NCBI GenBank assembly: GCA_021163015.1
Contig: JAGGXO010000114.1
Coordinates: 1 to 17,343 of the forward strand
DNA: 17,343 bases
DNA from: Candidatus Bipolaricaulota bacterium
Lineage (GTDB): Bacteria > Bipolaricaulota > Bipolaricaulia > UBA7950 > UBA9294
Direction of reading: 5' to 3'
The position numbers and the translations under genes were made by a program. The notes beneath the pieces were generated by a model that worked only from the letters and a program-made list of their open reading frames with translations, was not told the DNA's origin and did not search any database. Shown here piece by piece: positions 7,118 through 14,912 of this stretch. Positions within the stretch are counted from its first letter, which is position 1; every line of letters starts with the position of its first letter.

Positions 7118-8118
7118 GACGGCCGGCTAAACTGGACATGAAGATGGCGCGCTACTTGGTGGCGCAGAAGGCGAAGCGGAGGAAGTACTTCCCCTTCGTG
7201 ACTATGCTCGAACCACTCGAAGCGTGTAACCTACACTGCATCGGATGCGGGCGGATCATCGAGTACAAAGACTACATCACCCAGCGGTTGACCGTGGAGC
7301 AGTCCCTTGCGGCGGTGCACGCCTCCGGTGCGCCGATCGTGTCTATCTCCGGTGGTGAGCCCCTCTTGCACGAGCAGATCGGCGAGATCACGCGTGCGAT
7401 TCTGGAGGAGAAGCGATTCATCTACCTGTGCACGAATGGCCTGCTGCTAGAGGAGAAGCTTGATCTATTTGAACCATCGCCGTACCTATCGTTCGTTGTC
7501 CATCTCGATGGAACAAAGGAGATACACGATATGGTGACGCGCCGTCCCGGGACGTACGATCAGGCGATCCGGAGCATCCGTGAGGCAATCGCGCGCGGCT
7601 TCCGTGTGAACACGAACACAACGATCTTCCACGGGTCGAACGTGCAGGATGTCCACAAGCTGTTCGGCATCCTGACGGAGTTGGGGGTGGAGGGTTTGAT
7701 GGTCTCACCGGGTTACGCCTACGAGGACGTGTCCGATCGTGAGCTCTTCCTGCAGCGGCAGGAATCGATCAAGGTCTTCCGTCAGATTCTCGATTCTTCC
7801 AAGGGATTTCCTTTCTACAACAACCCCCTCTACCTCGACTTCCTGCGCGGAGAACGCGAATATGGGTGCGCCGCGTGGACAACGCCGACCTACACTGTGC
7901 GCGGCTGGCGCAAGCCGTGCTATATTCTTGCCGATGAGCACACAGAAGACATAAACGAGCTGTTCGAGCCTAAGCTGTGGGAGCACTACGGTCCAGGCAA
8001 GGATCGTCGCTGCGCTAATTGTATGATGCATTCGTCGTTTGAAGGGGCGAGCATCCTGCACGCGTTCTCTCACCCGTTGGACTTGCTCACGGTTGCGCGC
8101 GAGGAACGAAGGAAGTGA
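7114..8118 (+). CDS. hpnH: Adenosyl-hopene transferase HpnH (radical SAM)
   Basis: HpnH joins the 5'-deoxyadenosyl group of SAM to hopene, giving adenosylhopane, the first step of the extended hopanoid side chain. The 334-residue protein has the radical-SAM cluster motif CNLHCIGC (C38, C42, C45), the SGGEPL SAM-binding turn (79-84) and typical HpnH landmarks downstream: EYGCAAWTTPTYTVRGWRKP near 249-268, then C269, and CANCMMH (300-306). The start is GTG 7114 with a GGAGGG site, overlapping the prenyl synthase stop by 4 nt. The downstream hpnG also overlaps by 4 nt, which is the usual pairing of the two side-chain enzymes. Confidence 0.95.
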   Translation: MRRPAKLDMKMARYLVAQKAKRRKYFPFVTMLEPLEACNLHCIGCGRIIEYKDYITQRLTVEQSLAAVHASGAPIVSISGGEPLLHEQIGEITRAILEEKRFIYLCTNGLLLEEKLDLFEPSPYLSFVVHLDGTKEIHDMVTRRPGTYDQAIRSIREAIARGFRVNTNTTIFHGSNVQDVHKLFGILTELGVEGLMVSPGYAYEDVSDRELFLQRQESIKVFRQILDSSKGFPFYNNPLYLDFLRGEREYGCAAWTTPTYTVRGWRKPCYILADEHTEDINELFEPKLWEHYGPGKDRRCANCMMHSSFEGASILHAFSHPLDLLTVAREERRK

Positions 8119-8762
8119 TCATGGTTACCGCAGCATCCCATGCCGAGCAAATCTGGATCCCGCGCCTGCCCGGCCTGCGCCGAGTGAGAACGGGAATGGG
8201 CGAAAGGTCCGGAGAGGTACTCGCTCGCTTGCTTGATGCGGATGACAAGCCGAGCATTGTTGTCGGTACGGGGTTCTGCGGTGGGCTCTCGCCCGATCTG
8301 AAAGCAGGGATGATCATCATCGGGGAGGCGATCGACTTCCAAGGAGAAGAGATATCAGTTGATTCGTCACTTATTGAACGCGCGCGAAGCGCTCTTGGCC
8401 GTGCAAGTCTGCCGTTCCGCGTGGGGAAGATCGTGACAAAGAAGAACGTAATCAAGTCACCACCGGAGAAGGACGAGCTTGCGAATGGCGGACACATCGC
8501 CGTTGACATGGAGAGTGGCCCGCTGGCTCGCGCCGCGCGTGAGATGAAGATGGAGTTTCTGCCACTGCGAGTCGTACTCGACAGCAGAGATTGGAGGCTT
8601 CCGTTCGTTGGTGATCGCCTGGACGCGCTTCGTTCTATCACTAGCCCGATTTCCACTCTGCGGTTGATAGGAACAGTAATCGTCTCAGGGCGTGCGATTG
8701 GGCGTGCCATTGCTGCAATTGCAGCTGAGTTTGCCTCAAGGAGAGAAGAATGCGTCGCGTAG
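8115..8762 (+). CDS. hpnG: Hopanoid phosphorylase/nucleosidase HpnG
   Basis: A 215-residue member of the nucleoside phosphorylase/MTA-SAH nucleosidase superfamily. It has the phosphate/ribose-side motif VVGTGFCGGLSPDLKAG (near 49-65) and the AVDMESGPLARAA motif (near 128-140) that contacts the ribose hydroxyls. In the known pathway HpnG removes adenine from adenosylhopane to leave a ribosyl- or phosphoribosyl-hopane for later reduction. The start is GTG 8115, sharing GTGA with the hpnH stop; an ATG at 8121 is an alternative. It ends 13 nt inside ispG. The call rests as much on its place directly after hpnH as on sequence, because the superfamily is broad. Confidence 0.9.
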   Translation: MIMVTAASHAEQIWIPRLPGLRRVRTGMGERSGEVLARLLDADDKPSIVVGTGFCGGLSPDLKAGMIIIGEAIDFQGEEISVDSSLIERARSALGRASLPFRVGKIVTKKNVIKSPPEKDELANGGHIAVDMESGPLARAAREMKMEFLPLRVVLDSRDWRLPFVGDRLDALRSITSPISTLRLIGTVIVSGRAIGRAIAAIAAEFASRREECVA

Positions 8763-9814
8763 TAAACGTGGGCGATGTGAAGATCGGTGGAGATAATCCG
8801 GTTTCCGTACAGTCGATGACCAACACCGACACTCGCGACGTCGATGCCACCGTCTCCCAGATTGAGCGACTGCAGGAGGCGGGATGTGAGATCGTGCGCG
8901 TGGCGGTCCCCGATGCAGACGCAGCCCGTGCCCTTCCTCAGATAAAGAAGCGAACCGAGCTTCCGCTCGTCGCTGACATCCATTTCGACCACCGTCTGGC
9001 CCTGGCCGCGATCGACGCTGGTGTGGACAAGTTGCGATTGAACCCGGGGAACATCACCGATCCAAAGAGGATCGAGCAGGTAGTCCTTGCGGCAAAGGGT
9101 GCGGAAATACCGATTCGCGTGGGAGCGAACTCCGGCTCGCTTGCCCCGGCCTTTCTCGATGAGAACGGGCACGCCACCGCCGACGGGATGGTCGATAGCG
9201 CGCTCAAGGAGATCCGGCTGCTCGAAGGACTTGACTTCAGCGATATCGTCGTTTCGCTCAAGGCGACCGACGTGATGATGACGCTTGCTGCCTACCGCAG
9301 GATAGTGCGCGAGGTCGACTATCCCCTGCACATCGGGATCACCGAGGCAGGGACACCCTGGGGTGGAACGATCAAGTCCTCTGTCGGGATAGGAATACTC
9401 CTTGCCGAGGGACTTGGAGATACGGTGCGCGTCTCACTGACAGGTGATCCGGTCGAGGAGGTGCGCGTGGCATACCAGATCCTCGGTTCGTTGGATCTGC
9501 GTCAGCGAGGAATTATCTACCGCGTTTGCCCAACGTGTGGGCGCACGCGGATCGACCTGTTCAAGATAGCAAACGAGATTCAGGAAAGGCTTTCAGATGT
9601 GACGGAGCCGCTTATCGTCGCATTAATGGGGTGCATCGTAAACGGGATCGGCGAGGCAAAGGATGCCCAGATCAGCCTGTTTGGAGGAGAGAGGAATGGG
9701 ACGATCAGTGTCGCAGGGAAGCCGGTGAAACGTGCGGTCCCCGAGAATAGATTGGCCGACGAGTTCGTGAGCACGGTACGAGAGTATCTGAAAGAGCGGA
9801 GAAACGAAGAATGA
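8750..9814 (+). CDS. ispG: 4-hydroxy-3-methylbut-2-enyl diphosphate synthase IspG
   Basis: IspG catalyses the penultimate step of the MEP pathway, turning MEcPP into HMBPP with a [4Fe-4S] cluster. The 354-residue protein has the N-terminal TIM-barrel with VSVQSMTNTDTRD (18-30), ADIHFD (75-80) and LRLNPGNI (95-102). The C-terminal cluster domain has ligands C260 and C263 (RVCPTCGRTRID), C295 (ALMGCIVNGIGEAKDA) and E302, the same arrangement as E. coli C270/C273/C305/E312. It is the short bacterial form without the plant-type insert. ATG 8750 has an AAGGAGAG site inside hpnG. Its placement among hopanoid genes links C5 precursor supply to hopanoid output. Confidence 0.97.
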   Translation: MRRVVNVGDVKIGGDNPVSVQSMTNTDTRDVDATVSQIERLQEAGCEIVRVAVPDADAARALPQIKKRTELPLVADIHFDHRLALAAIDAGVDKLRLNPGNITDPKRIEQVVLAAKGAEIPIRVGANSGSLAPAFLDENGHATADGMVDSALKEIRLLEGLDFSDIVVSLKATDVMMTLAAYRRIVREVDYPLHIGITEAGTPWGGTIKSSVGIGILLAEGLGDTVRVSLTGDPVEEVRVAYQILGSLDLRQRGIIYRVCPTCGRTRIDLFKIANEIQERLSDVTEPLIVALMGCIVNGIGEAKDAQISLFGGERNGTISVAGKPVKRAVPENRLADEFVSTVREYLKERRNEE

Positions 9815-11835
9815 GAGGAAAGGCAGCATCACGAGTACGAGCCTCTGAAACGTCGCCTGAGCAGCTCGATCGTACGATCGAGCGCGCAGTCTCGCACCTG
9901 TTAGATTTGCAGTACGATGAAGGCTACTGGTGGGGCGAGCTAGAATCGAACGTGACGATCACCGCAGAGCACCTGTTTCTCACTCATATCCTTAGCGTAG
10001 GCGATGAAGCGGAGTGGAAGAAGATCGCCAACTATCTGCTCAGCAAACAGCGAGATGACGGGACGTGGGCGATCTGGTACGATGGTCCCGGCGACCTGTC
10101 GACGACGATCGAGGCGTACGTGGCGCTCAAGATGGCGGGAGTCTCTTCAGATAAGTCGGAGATGGAGCGTGCGCGATCGTTCATCCTCTCTCGTGGCGGC
10201 GTGGAGAAGGCGCGCATCTTCACCAAGATCTGGCTCGCCATCCTTGGGGAATGGGAGTGGCGAGGGACGCCGATGATGCCACCGGAGCTGATCCTCCTAC
10301 CTAAGTGGTTCCCGATCAACGTGTACGACTTTGCTTGCTGGGCACGAGGGACCGTCGTCCCGATGACAATCATTCGCACGTTACGACCGGTATTTCCGCT
10401 TCCCCGCTGGGCGCACATCGACGAGCTGTTCGTGCGCGGAAAATCGAGCGCCGATCTTTCGCTTCCCCGGAAGGACACGACGTGGGCGAAGCTCTTCTCT
10501 TCCCTGGACCGCATTCTTCGAGTGTACGAGCACTTGCCGATCAAGCCACTTCGAAAGACGGCTATGAAGAGAGCAGAACGCTGGATCGTCGAGCGTCAGG
10601 AAGAGGACGGTTCTTGGGGTGGCATCCAGCCGCCGTGGGTCTACTCGCTGATTGCCCTTCGTGCTCTCGGCAGGAATATGGATGACCCGGTGCTCAAGAA
10701 AGGGCTCGCCGGGTTCTATGGGGAGAAGGGATTCGCGATCGAGGATGATGAGACCTTCCGCTTGCAGTCTTGCCTCTCCCCGGTCTGGGACACTGGCCTG
10801 GCGATGATAGCCTTAGAGGACGCGGGACTACCCAGCGATCATCCGGCACTGGTCAAGGCCGGTGAGTGGCTCCTCGATGAGCAGATCTTCGTCGGTGGTG
10901 ATTGGCAGGTGCGCTGTAACGGGCGTCCAGGTGGATGGGCGTTCGAGTTCGCGAACGATATCTATCCGGATACCGACGACGCATCAGTGGTGATGATGGC
11001 TCTCCAACGGGCAAAGCTCGATGAGAAGAGGAAATCGCACGCCTTGGATAGAGGCCTCGAATGGCTCCTGGCCATGCAGAGCTCAAACGGCGGTTGGGGG
11101 GCGTTCGATCGGAACAATACCAAGGCGCTACTGCGAGAGATCCCGTTCGCCGATTTTGGCGAGATGATCGATCCGCCGTCGGTTGACGTAACGGCGCACA
11201 TCGTCGAGCTTCTGGGCCAGCTTGGGTATCGAGTGGGGTTCCGTCCGCTCGATCGAGCACTTGCCTATCTCAAGGAAGAGCAGGAACCGGACGGGGCGTG
11301 GTACGGCCGCTGGGGCGTCAACCTGACCTACGGGATCGGCTACGTCCTACCGGCACTTGCCGCGATTGGTGAGGACATGAGCTCACCTTATGTTCGCCAT
11401 GCAATCGACTGGCTCGTCAATCATCAGAACGAAGACGGGGGATGGGGAGAACTGATCGAGGGGTACAAGGACCAGAACCGGCGCGGAAGAGGGCCGTCTA
11501 CTCCATCACAGACGGCGTGGGCCCTCCTCGGCCTTATCGCCGCTGGCGAGATCGAACATCCAGCGACCGTAGGGGGAATCGAGTACCTCCTTCAGACTCA
11601 GAGGGAAGACGGGGGTTGGAATCAACCGTACTTCACCGGAACTGGTTTCCCGGTCGATTTCATGATCAATTACCACCTCTATCGGGACGTTTTCCCAGTG
11701 ATGGCTCTCGGACGCTACCGCCGTGTTCTATGGAAAGCCCTTGCCCCCGAGGACAGGATGAACCCTATGAACTCTACGAACTCCATGAACTCTACGAACT
11801 CGATGAACCCCACGGAGGAGTCTTCATGCAGGTAA
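9811..11835 (+). CDS. shc: Squalene-hopene cyclase
   Basis: SHC cyclises squalene to hopene/diplopterol at the membrane surface. The 674-residue protein shows repeated QW-type motifs (QRDDGTW, QEEDGSWGG, QSSNGGWGAF, QNEDGGWGE, QREDGGWNQ) and the catalytic acid motif YPDTDD with D387, D389 and D390. This motif separates it from oxidosqualene cyclases. The residues after DTDD are AS, where the usual motif continues TA. The canonical C-terminus INYHLYRDVFPVMALGRY ends near residue 636. It is followed by a low-complexity tail (650-667) encoded by six 9-bp repeats, which looks like a recent addition. The start overlaps the ispG stop as ATGA; the end overlaps ispH by 10 nt. Confidence 0.96.
   Translation: MRGKAASRVRASETSPEQLDRTIERAVSHLLDLQYDEGYWWGELESNVTITAEHLFLTHILSVGDEAEWKKIANYLLSKQRDDGTWAIWYDGPGDLSTTIEAYVALKMAGVSSDKSEMERARSFILSRGGVEKARIFTKIWLAILGEWEWRGTPMMPPELILLPKWFPINVYDFACWARGTVVPMTIIRTLRPVFPLPRWAHIDELFVRGKSSADLSLPRKDTTWAKLFSSLDRILRVYEHLPIKPLRKTAMKRAERWIVERQEEDGSWGGIQPPWVYSLIALRALGRNMDDPVLKKGLAGFYGEKGFAIEDDETFRLQSCLSPVWDTGLAMIALEDAGLPSDHPALVKAGEWLLDEQIFVGGDWQVRCNGRPGGWAFEFANDIYPDTDDASVVMMALQRAKLDEKRKSHALDRGLEWLLAMQSSNGGWGAFDRNNTKALLREIPFADFGEMIDPPSVDVTAHIVELLGQLGYRVGFRPLDRALAYLKEEQEPDGAWYGRWGVNLTYGIGYVLPALAAIGEDMSSPYVRHAIDWLVNHQNEDGGWGELIEGYKDQNRRGRGPSTPSQTAWALLGLIAAGEIEHPATVGGIEYLLQTQREDGGWNQPYFTGTGFPVDFMINYHLYRDVFPVMALGRYRRVLWKALAPEDRMNPMNSTNSMNSTNSMNPTEESSCR
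11758..11811 (+). repeat. Six-copy 9-bp tandem repeat inside the 3' end of shc
   Basis: Six consecutive 9-bp units follow the consensus AYGAACYCN: ATGAACCCT, ATGAACTCT, ACGAACTCC, ATGAACTCT, ACGAACTCG, ATGAACCCC. In the shc frame they encode the MNP/MNS/TNS triplets of the C-terminal tail. The array ends just before the GGAGGAG ribosome site of ispH. Units differ by substitutions only and are in a multiple of three, so copy-number change would not shift the shc frame. The array is open in other frames too. Confidence 0.9.
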
Positions 11836-12689
11836 TAAAGGCTGATGTCCTCGGATTCTGCTTCGGCGTGCGCCGGGCGGTGACGATGATCGAGACCGAG
11901 CTTGAGGAGCACGGTCCCCTGTGCACGCTGGGGGCGATTGTGCACAACACACATGTTGTGGAGAGTCTCACGGAAAAGGGAGCAAGACTGGTGCATGGGC
12001 TTGATGATGTTCTCCCTGCTAAGGCGGTGGCGATCACCGCCCATGGCGCAGGTGAGGAAGTGTATGCTGCAATCCGCGAGAGTGGGTTGCGATTGGTCGA
12101 TACCACGTGTCCGATTGTCAGGCGTGCACAACAGACAGCGGCAACCCTGGTAAAGGAAGGTTTCTTTGTCATCGTATACGGTGAGGCGGAGCATCCGGAG
12201 GTGAAGGGGATCCTATCCTGGACGGCAGGGCAGGGGATCGCCACGCAGACACCAGACGTCGAGATTCCAGATGGGACAACTGGTATCGCTGTCATAGCGC
12301 AGACGACGAAGAACCCGCAGCAGTTCGCCAAGTTTGCTGAGGGAGCCACGCGTGCATTCGCAAGAAGAGTGCCCGAAATCAGGATCGTCAATACGACGTG
12401 CCCGGAGACGGGACGACGTTATCAGGCAGGAAGCGATCTGGCAAAGAAGGTCGATGTGATACTTGTTGTTGGGAGCAGGTCTTCGGCGAATACACGAAAA
12501 CTAGCGGATACGTGCAACGCAACCGGTGTTCCTACGCATCACATCGAGTCGTCTGATGAAATTGAAGATTCTTGGTTTGCCGGCTGTAGCCGGTGCGGCG
12601 TGACCGCGGGGGCCTCGACTCCCGATGAGGTGATCGAAGATGTCGTATGCCGACTAAACGAGGAAAAGGGGGAATCATGCAGGACGTAA
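11826..12689 (+). CDS. ispH: 4-hydroxy-3-methylbut-2-enyl diphosphate reductase IspH
   Basis: IspH, a [4Fe-4S] enzyme, reduces HMBPP to IPP and DMAPP, the last step of the MEP pathway. The 287-residue protein has all three cluster cysteines, C12 (GFCFGVRRA), C95 (DTTCPIV) and C192 (NTTCPET). It also has substrate-binding H40, H73 (TAHG), H123/E125 (EHPEVKG), the VVGSRSSANTRKL loop (214-226) and GVTAGASTPD (258-267). ATG 11826 follows GGAGGAG and lies within the last codons of shc, so its translation is coupled to SHC synthesis. The frame is also open upstream through shc, but only from ATG 11826 does it read as IspH. Together with ispG this puts the final two MEP steps inside the hopanoid operon. 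Confidence 0.97.
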   Translation: MQVIKADVLGFCFGVRRAVTMIETELEEHGPLCTLGAIVHNTHVVESLTEKGARLVHGLDDVLPAKAVAITAHGAGEEVYAAIRESGLRLVDTTCPIVRRAQQTAATLVKEGFFVIVYGEAEHPEVKGILSWTAGQGIATQTPDVEIPDGTTGIAVIAQTTKNPQQFAKFAEGATRAFARRVPEIRIVNTTCPETGRRYQAGSDLAKKVDVILVVGSRSSANTRKLADTCNATGVPTHHIESSDEIEDSWFAGCSRCGVTAGASTPDEVIEDVVCRLNEEKGESCRT

Positions 12690-13171
12690 TAGGCACGGCT
12701 CATGTACGGGCAGAACAGATGGCCGCTCCGCGGCTTTATCGGGAGATCCTGAAGCATACAGCCAATGGAGCGCCGGAGTTCATGGATATCACGCAGGAGG
12801 TGAAGGACGTCCTCGCTCGTTCTGAGATTCGCGAGGGCTCGGTGTTGGTCTTCACCCGCCACACCACGGCGGCGATAGAGATCAACGAGGATGAGCCACT
12901 GCTGATGGAGGACCTCAAGCAGTTTCTCCTGCGTATCGCGCCGCGAGATGGAAACTACAAGCACAACGACTTCTTCATCCGCACGGCAAACATGACCGAA
13001 GACGAGTGCCCAAACGGGCACGCTCATTGCCAACACCTCCTTCTGGGAACGAGCGAGACAATCCCCATAGTTGATAGTGAGCTTCTACTTGGACGATGGC
13101 AGCGGATCTTCCTGATCGAGCTCGACAGACCACGCGAGCGTCAGGTGTTCATACAAGTACAGGGATGGTAG
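12677..13171 (+). CDS. YjbQ/UPF0047 family protein
   Basis: This 164-residue protein belongs to the YjbQ (UPF0047) family of small beta-rich proteins. Family marks are RHTTAAIEINEDEP (61-74; H62, N70, E71), a central H-rich stretch GHAHCQHLLLGTSETIP (114-130; H115, H117, H120) and LGRWQRIFLIELDRPR near the end. The family is annotated as secondary thiamine-phosphate synthase from weak activity of some members; its true role is unclear. It has about 25 more N-terminal residues than the compact family core. ATG 12677 is chosen over ATG 12647 because AGGGGG lies just ahead of it. It overlaps ispH by 13 nt and hpnC by 7 nt, so it is a full member of the hopanoid operon, with no established hopanoid function. 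Confidence 0.88.
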   Translation: MQDVIGTAHVRAEQMAAPRLYREILKHTANGAPEFMDITQEVKDVLARSEIREGSVLVFTRHTTAAIEINEDEPLLMEDLKQFLLRIAPRDGNYKHNDFFIRTANMTEDECPNGHAHCQHLLLGTSETIPIVDSELLLGRWQRIFLIELDRPRERQVFIQVQGW

Positions 13172-14067
13172 AAGAGCACATCGCAGTGCTTCTCGACCTG
13201 CCGCAGACTCCCCCTTCTGTGGAAGATTCCGAGGCGCTCTGCCGGCGCTTGGCTCTGTCCCACTATGAGAACTTCACCGTTGTATCGCACCTCATCCCCC
13301 GTAGGATGCGACAGCCGCTTTACAACCTGTATGCGTTTTGCCGCACGGTTGATGACATCGGAGACGAAGCGCCCGGCGATCGCAATGCCCTCCTAGACCG
13401 GTTCGAGGAAGAGCTTGCCGCAGTCTACGAGGGAGTTCCTTGTCACCCGGTCCTAGTTGCCCTCAAAGACACGGTCGAGCGCTTCGGCATGCCGCGAGGC
13501 CTATTTAAACGGCTGATTACCGCCAATCGCCTGGATCAAGAGAAGAAGCGCTACCAGACGTTCGCTGAGCTTCTGCACTACTGTGACTATTCCGCTACCC
13601 CGGTGGGAAGGCTTTTTCTAATACTCTTTGGCTACCATGATGACGAGCTGTTCGCTCTCTCCGATAAGACATGCATTGCGCTGCAGCTTACTAATTTCTG
13701 GCAGGACGTGAAGCGCGACTATGATAATGGTCGCATCTACCTGCCGCTCGATGAGATGGAGGAGTATGGCGTTAGCGAAGATGATCTAGCAAGAGGGCGA
13801 GCAACAGGGCAGTTCAAGGACCTGATGCGCTACCAGGTGAAACGTACTCGGGACTACTTCCGGAACGGACTCCCTCTGATCGACCGTGTGCGCGGCTCGC
13901 TGCGCGTCGATATCGCCCTCTTCTCCCGCGGAGGCTTGGCAATCCTCGATGAGATCGAGCAGCTTCACTACGACACCCTCAAGGAACGCCCGACCTTATC
14001 CAAATCGAAGAAGGTCCGGCTCTTCCTCTCAACGCTTCTTAGCCGCAGGTGGAGAAAATGGATATAG
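13165..14067 (+). CDS. hpnC: Hydroxysqualene synthase HpnC
   Basis: HpnC converts presqualene diphosphate to hydroxysqualene. The 300-residue protein is of the all-helical squalene/phytoene synthase family, with the first aspartate motif FCRTVDDIGDE (58-68; D63, D64, D67) and the second NFWQDVKRDYDNGRIYLP (177-194; D181, D185). The NFWQDV wording, where HpnD has NIVRDV, and the position just before hpnD identify it as HpnC. The frame is open upstream to 13096, but that part overlaps the YjbQ gene. ATG 13165 is chosen, directly after AGGG, so its ribosome site is badly spaced and translation probably depends on coupling with the YjbQ gene that ends at 13171. Confidence 0.93.
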   Translation: MVEEHIAVLLDLPQTPPSVEDSEALCRRLALSHYENFTVVSHLIPRRMRQPLYNLYAFCRTVDDIGDEAPGDRNALLDRFEEELAAVYEGVPCHPVLVALKDTVERFGMPRGLFKRLITANRLDQEKKRYQTFAELLHYCDYSATPVGRLFLILFGYHDDELFALSDKTCIALQLTNFWQDVKRDYDNGRIYLPLDEMEEYGVSEDDLARGRATGQFKDLMRYQVKRTRDYFRNGLPLIDRVRGSLRVDIALFSRGGLAILDEIEQLHYDTLKERPTLSKSKKVRLFLSTLLSRRWRKWI

Positions 14068-14912
14068 AGCATTCGTACCGCCTATGCAAGCAGATAACAC
14101 GACACGAGGCAAGGAACTTCTACTATGCGTTCATCACTTTGCCGCGCGAAAAGCGGCGAGCGATCTATGCTGTGTACGCCTTCTGCCGTGAGGCGGACGA
14201 CATTGCCGATGAAGACCGACCGATCAAAGAGAAGGAGTCAAGGTTGGAGGCACTGCGCGCGCGGCTTAACCGGGTGCAAGCAAGGGACCCGCAGGGCGGA
14301 ATCGATATCGCTCTTTCAGATGCCACTGTGCGTTTTGGAATCGACCTCCAAGATCTTGCTCACGTGATCGATGGAGTGGAGATGGACCTTACGGTCTCCC
14401 GATACGAGACGTTCGCCGACCTGCAGGTCTATTGCTACCGCGTCGCTTCGGCGGTTGGCCTCTCCGTACTTCCCATCCTTGCCGGTGGCAGAGAGAGGCT
14501 GCCAGCAGAGGCGAGGGCTCTTGGGGAGAAGCTGGGTTTGGGCATGCAACTAGCGAACATCGTTCGCGACGTGGCAGAGGACATCGCGATCGATCGCATC
14601 TACATCCCGCAAGAGGACCTGCGGCGTTTCGAAGTGACCGAGGGAATGCTTCGTGAGGGGGTGATGGACGATCATATGCGCGATCTGCTTTCATTTGAGA
14701 GCAAGAAAGCCCGTGGCTACATGCGAGAAGGGGAGCGTGTATCCAGGTTCCTTCCGCGAAATGCACGGGGTTGTATCACCCTTCTTGCTAGGATCTACAC
14801 TCGCATTATGGAAGAGGCGGAGGCGAGAGGCTACGACGTTTTCACCGAGAGGATATCGCTTCCTACTTGGGAGAAGATTTGCCTTATCCTCCGCGCGTGG
14901 CTTGGACGATGA
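14058..14912 (+). CDS. hpnD: Presqualene diphosphate synthase HpnD
   Basis: HpnD joins two farnesyl diphosphates into presqualene diphosphate. The 284-residue protein shows the trans-isoprenyl diphosphate synthase fold with AFCREADDIADE (41-52; D47, D48, D51), CYRVASAVG (126-134) and NIVRDVAEDIAIDRIYIPQE (167-186; D171, D175). A GTG at 14049 is in frame, but it falls inside the AGGTGGAG ribosome site that serves ATG 14058, so the ATG is preferred. It overlaps hpnC by 10 nt and shares ATGA with hpnE. HpnC and HpnD are distant relatives side by side, the standard arrangement for the three-enzyme squalene route. Phytoene synthase would be the alternative reading but does not fit the context. Confidence 0.94.
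   Translation: MDIEHSYRLCKQITRHEARNFYYAFITLPREKRRAIYAVYAFCREADDIADEDRPIKEKESRLEALRARLNRVQARDPQGGIDIALSDATVRFGIDLQDLAHVIDGVEMDLTVSRYETFADLQVYCYRVASAVGLSVLPILAGGRERLPAEARALGEKLGLGMQLANIVRDVAEDIAIDRIYIPQEDLRRFEVTEGMLREGVMDDHMRDLLSFESKKARGYMREGERVSRFLPRNARGCITLLARIYTRIMEEAEARGYDVFTERISLPTWEKICLILRAWLGR

Noticed and set aside
11758..11811. CRISPR-like or frameshift explanation for the 9-bp repeat
   Set aside because: Units are contiguous with no spacers, and both shc and ispH read normally around them. It is a short tandem repeat, not a CRISPR array or sequencing frameshift.
11442..11825. N-terminal extension of ispH into shc
   Set aside because: The frame is open only because it is a shifted reading of shc. 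IspH similarity begins exactly at ATG 11826, which has a strong ribosome site.
13096..13164. Extended start of HpnC inside the YjbQ gene
   Set aside because: The added residues do not resemble squalene synthase and overlap a conserved part of the YjbQ protein. The overlap pattern of the operon favours ATG 13165.
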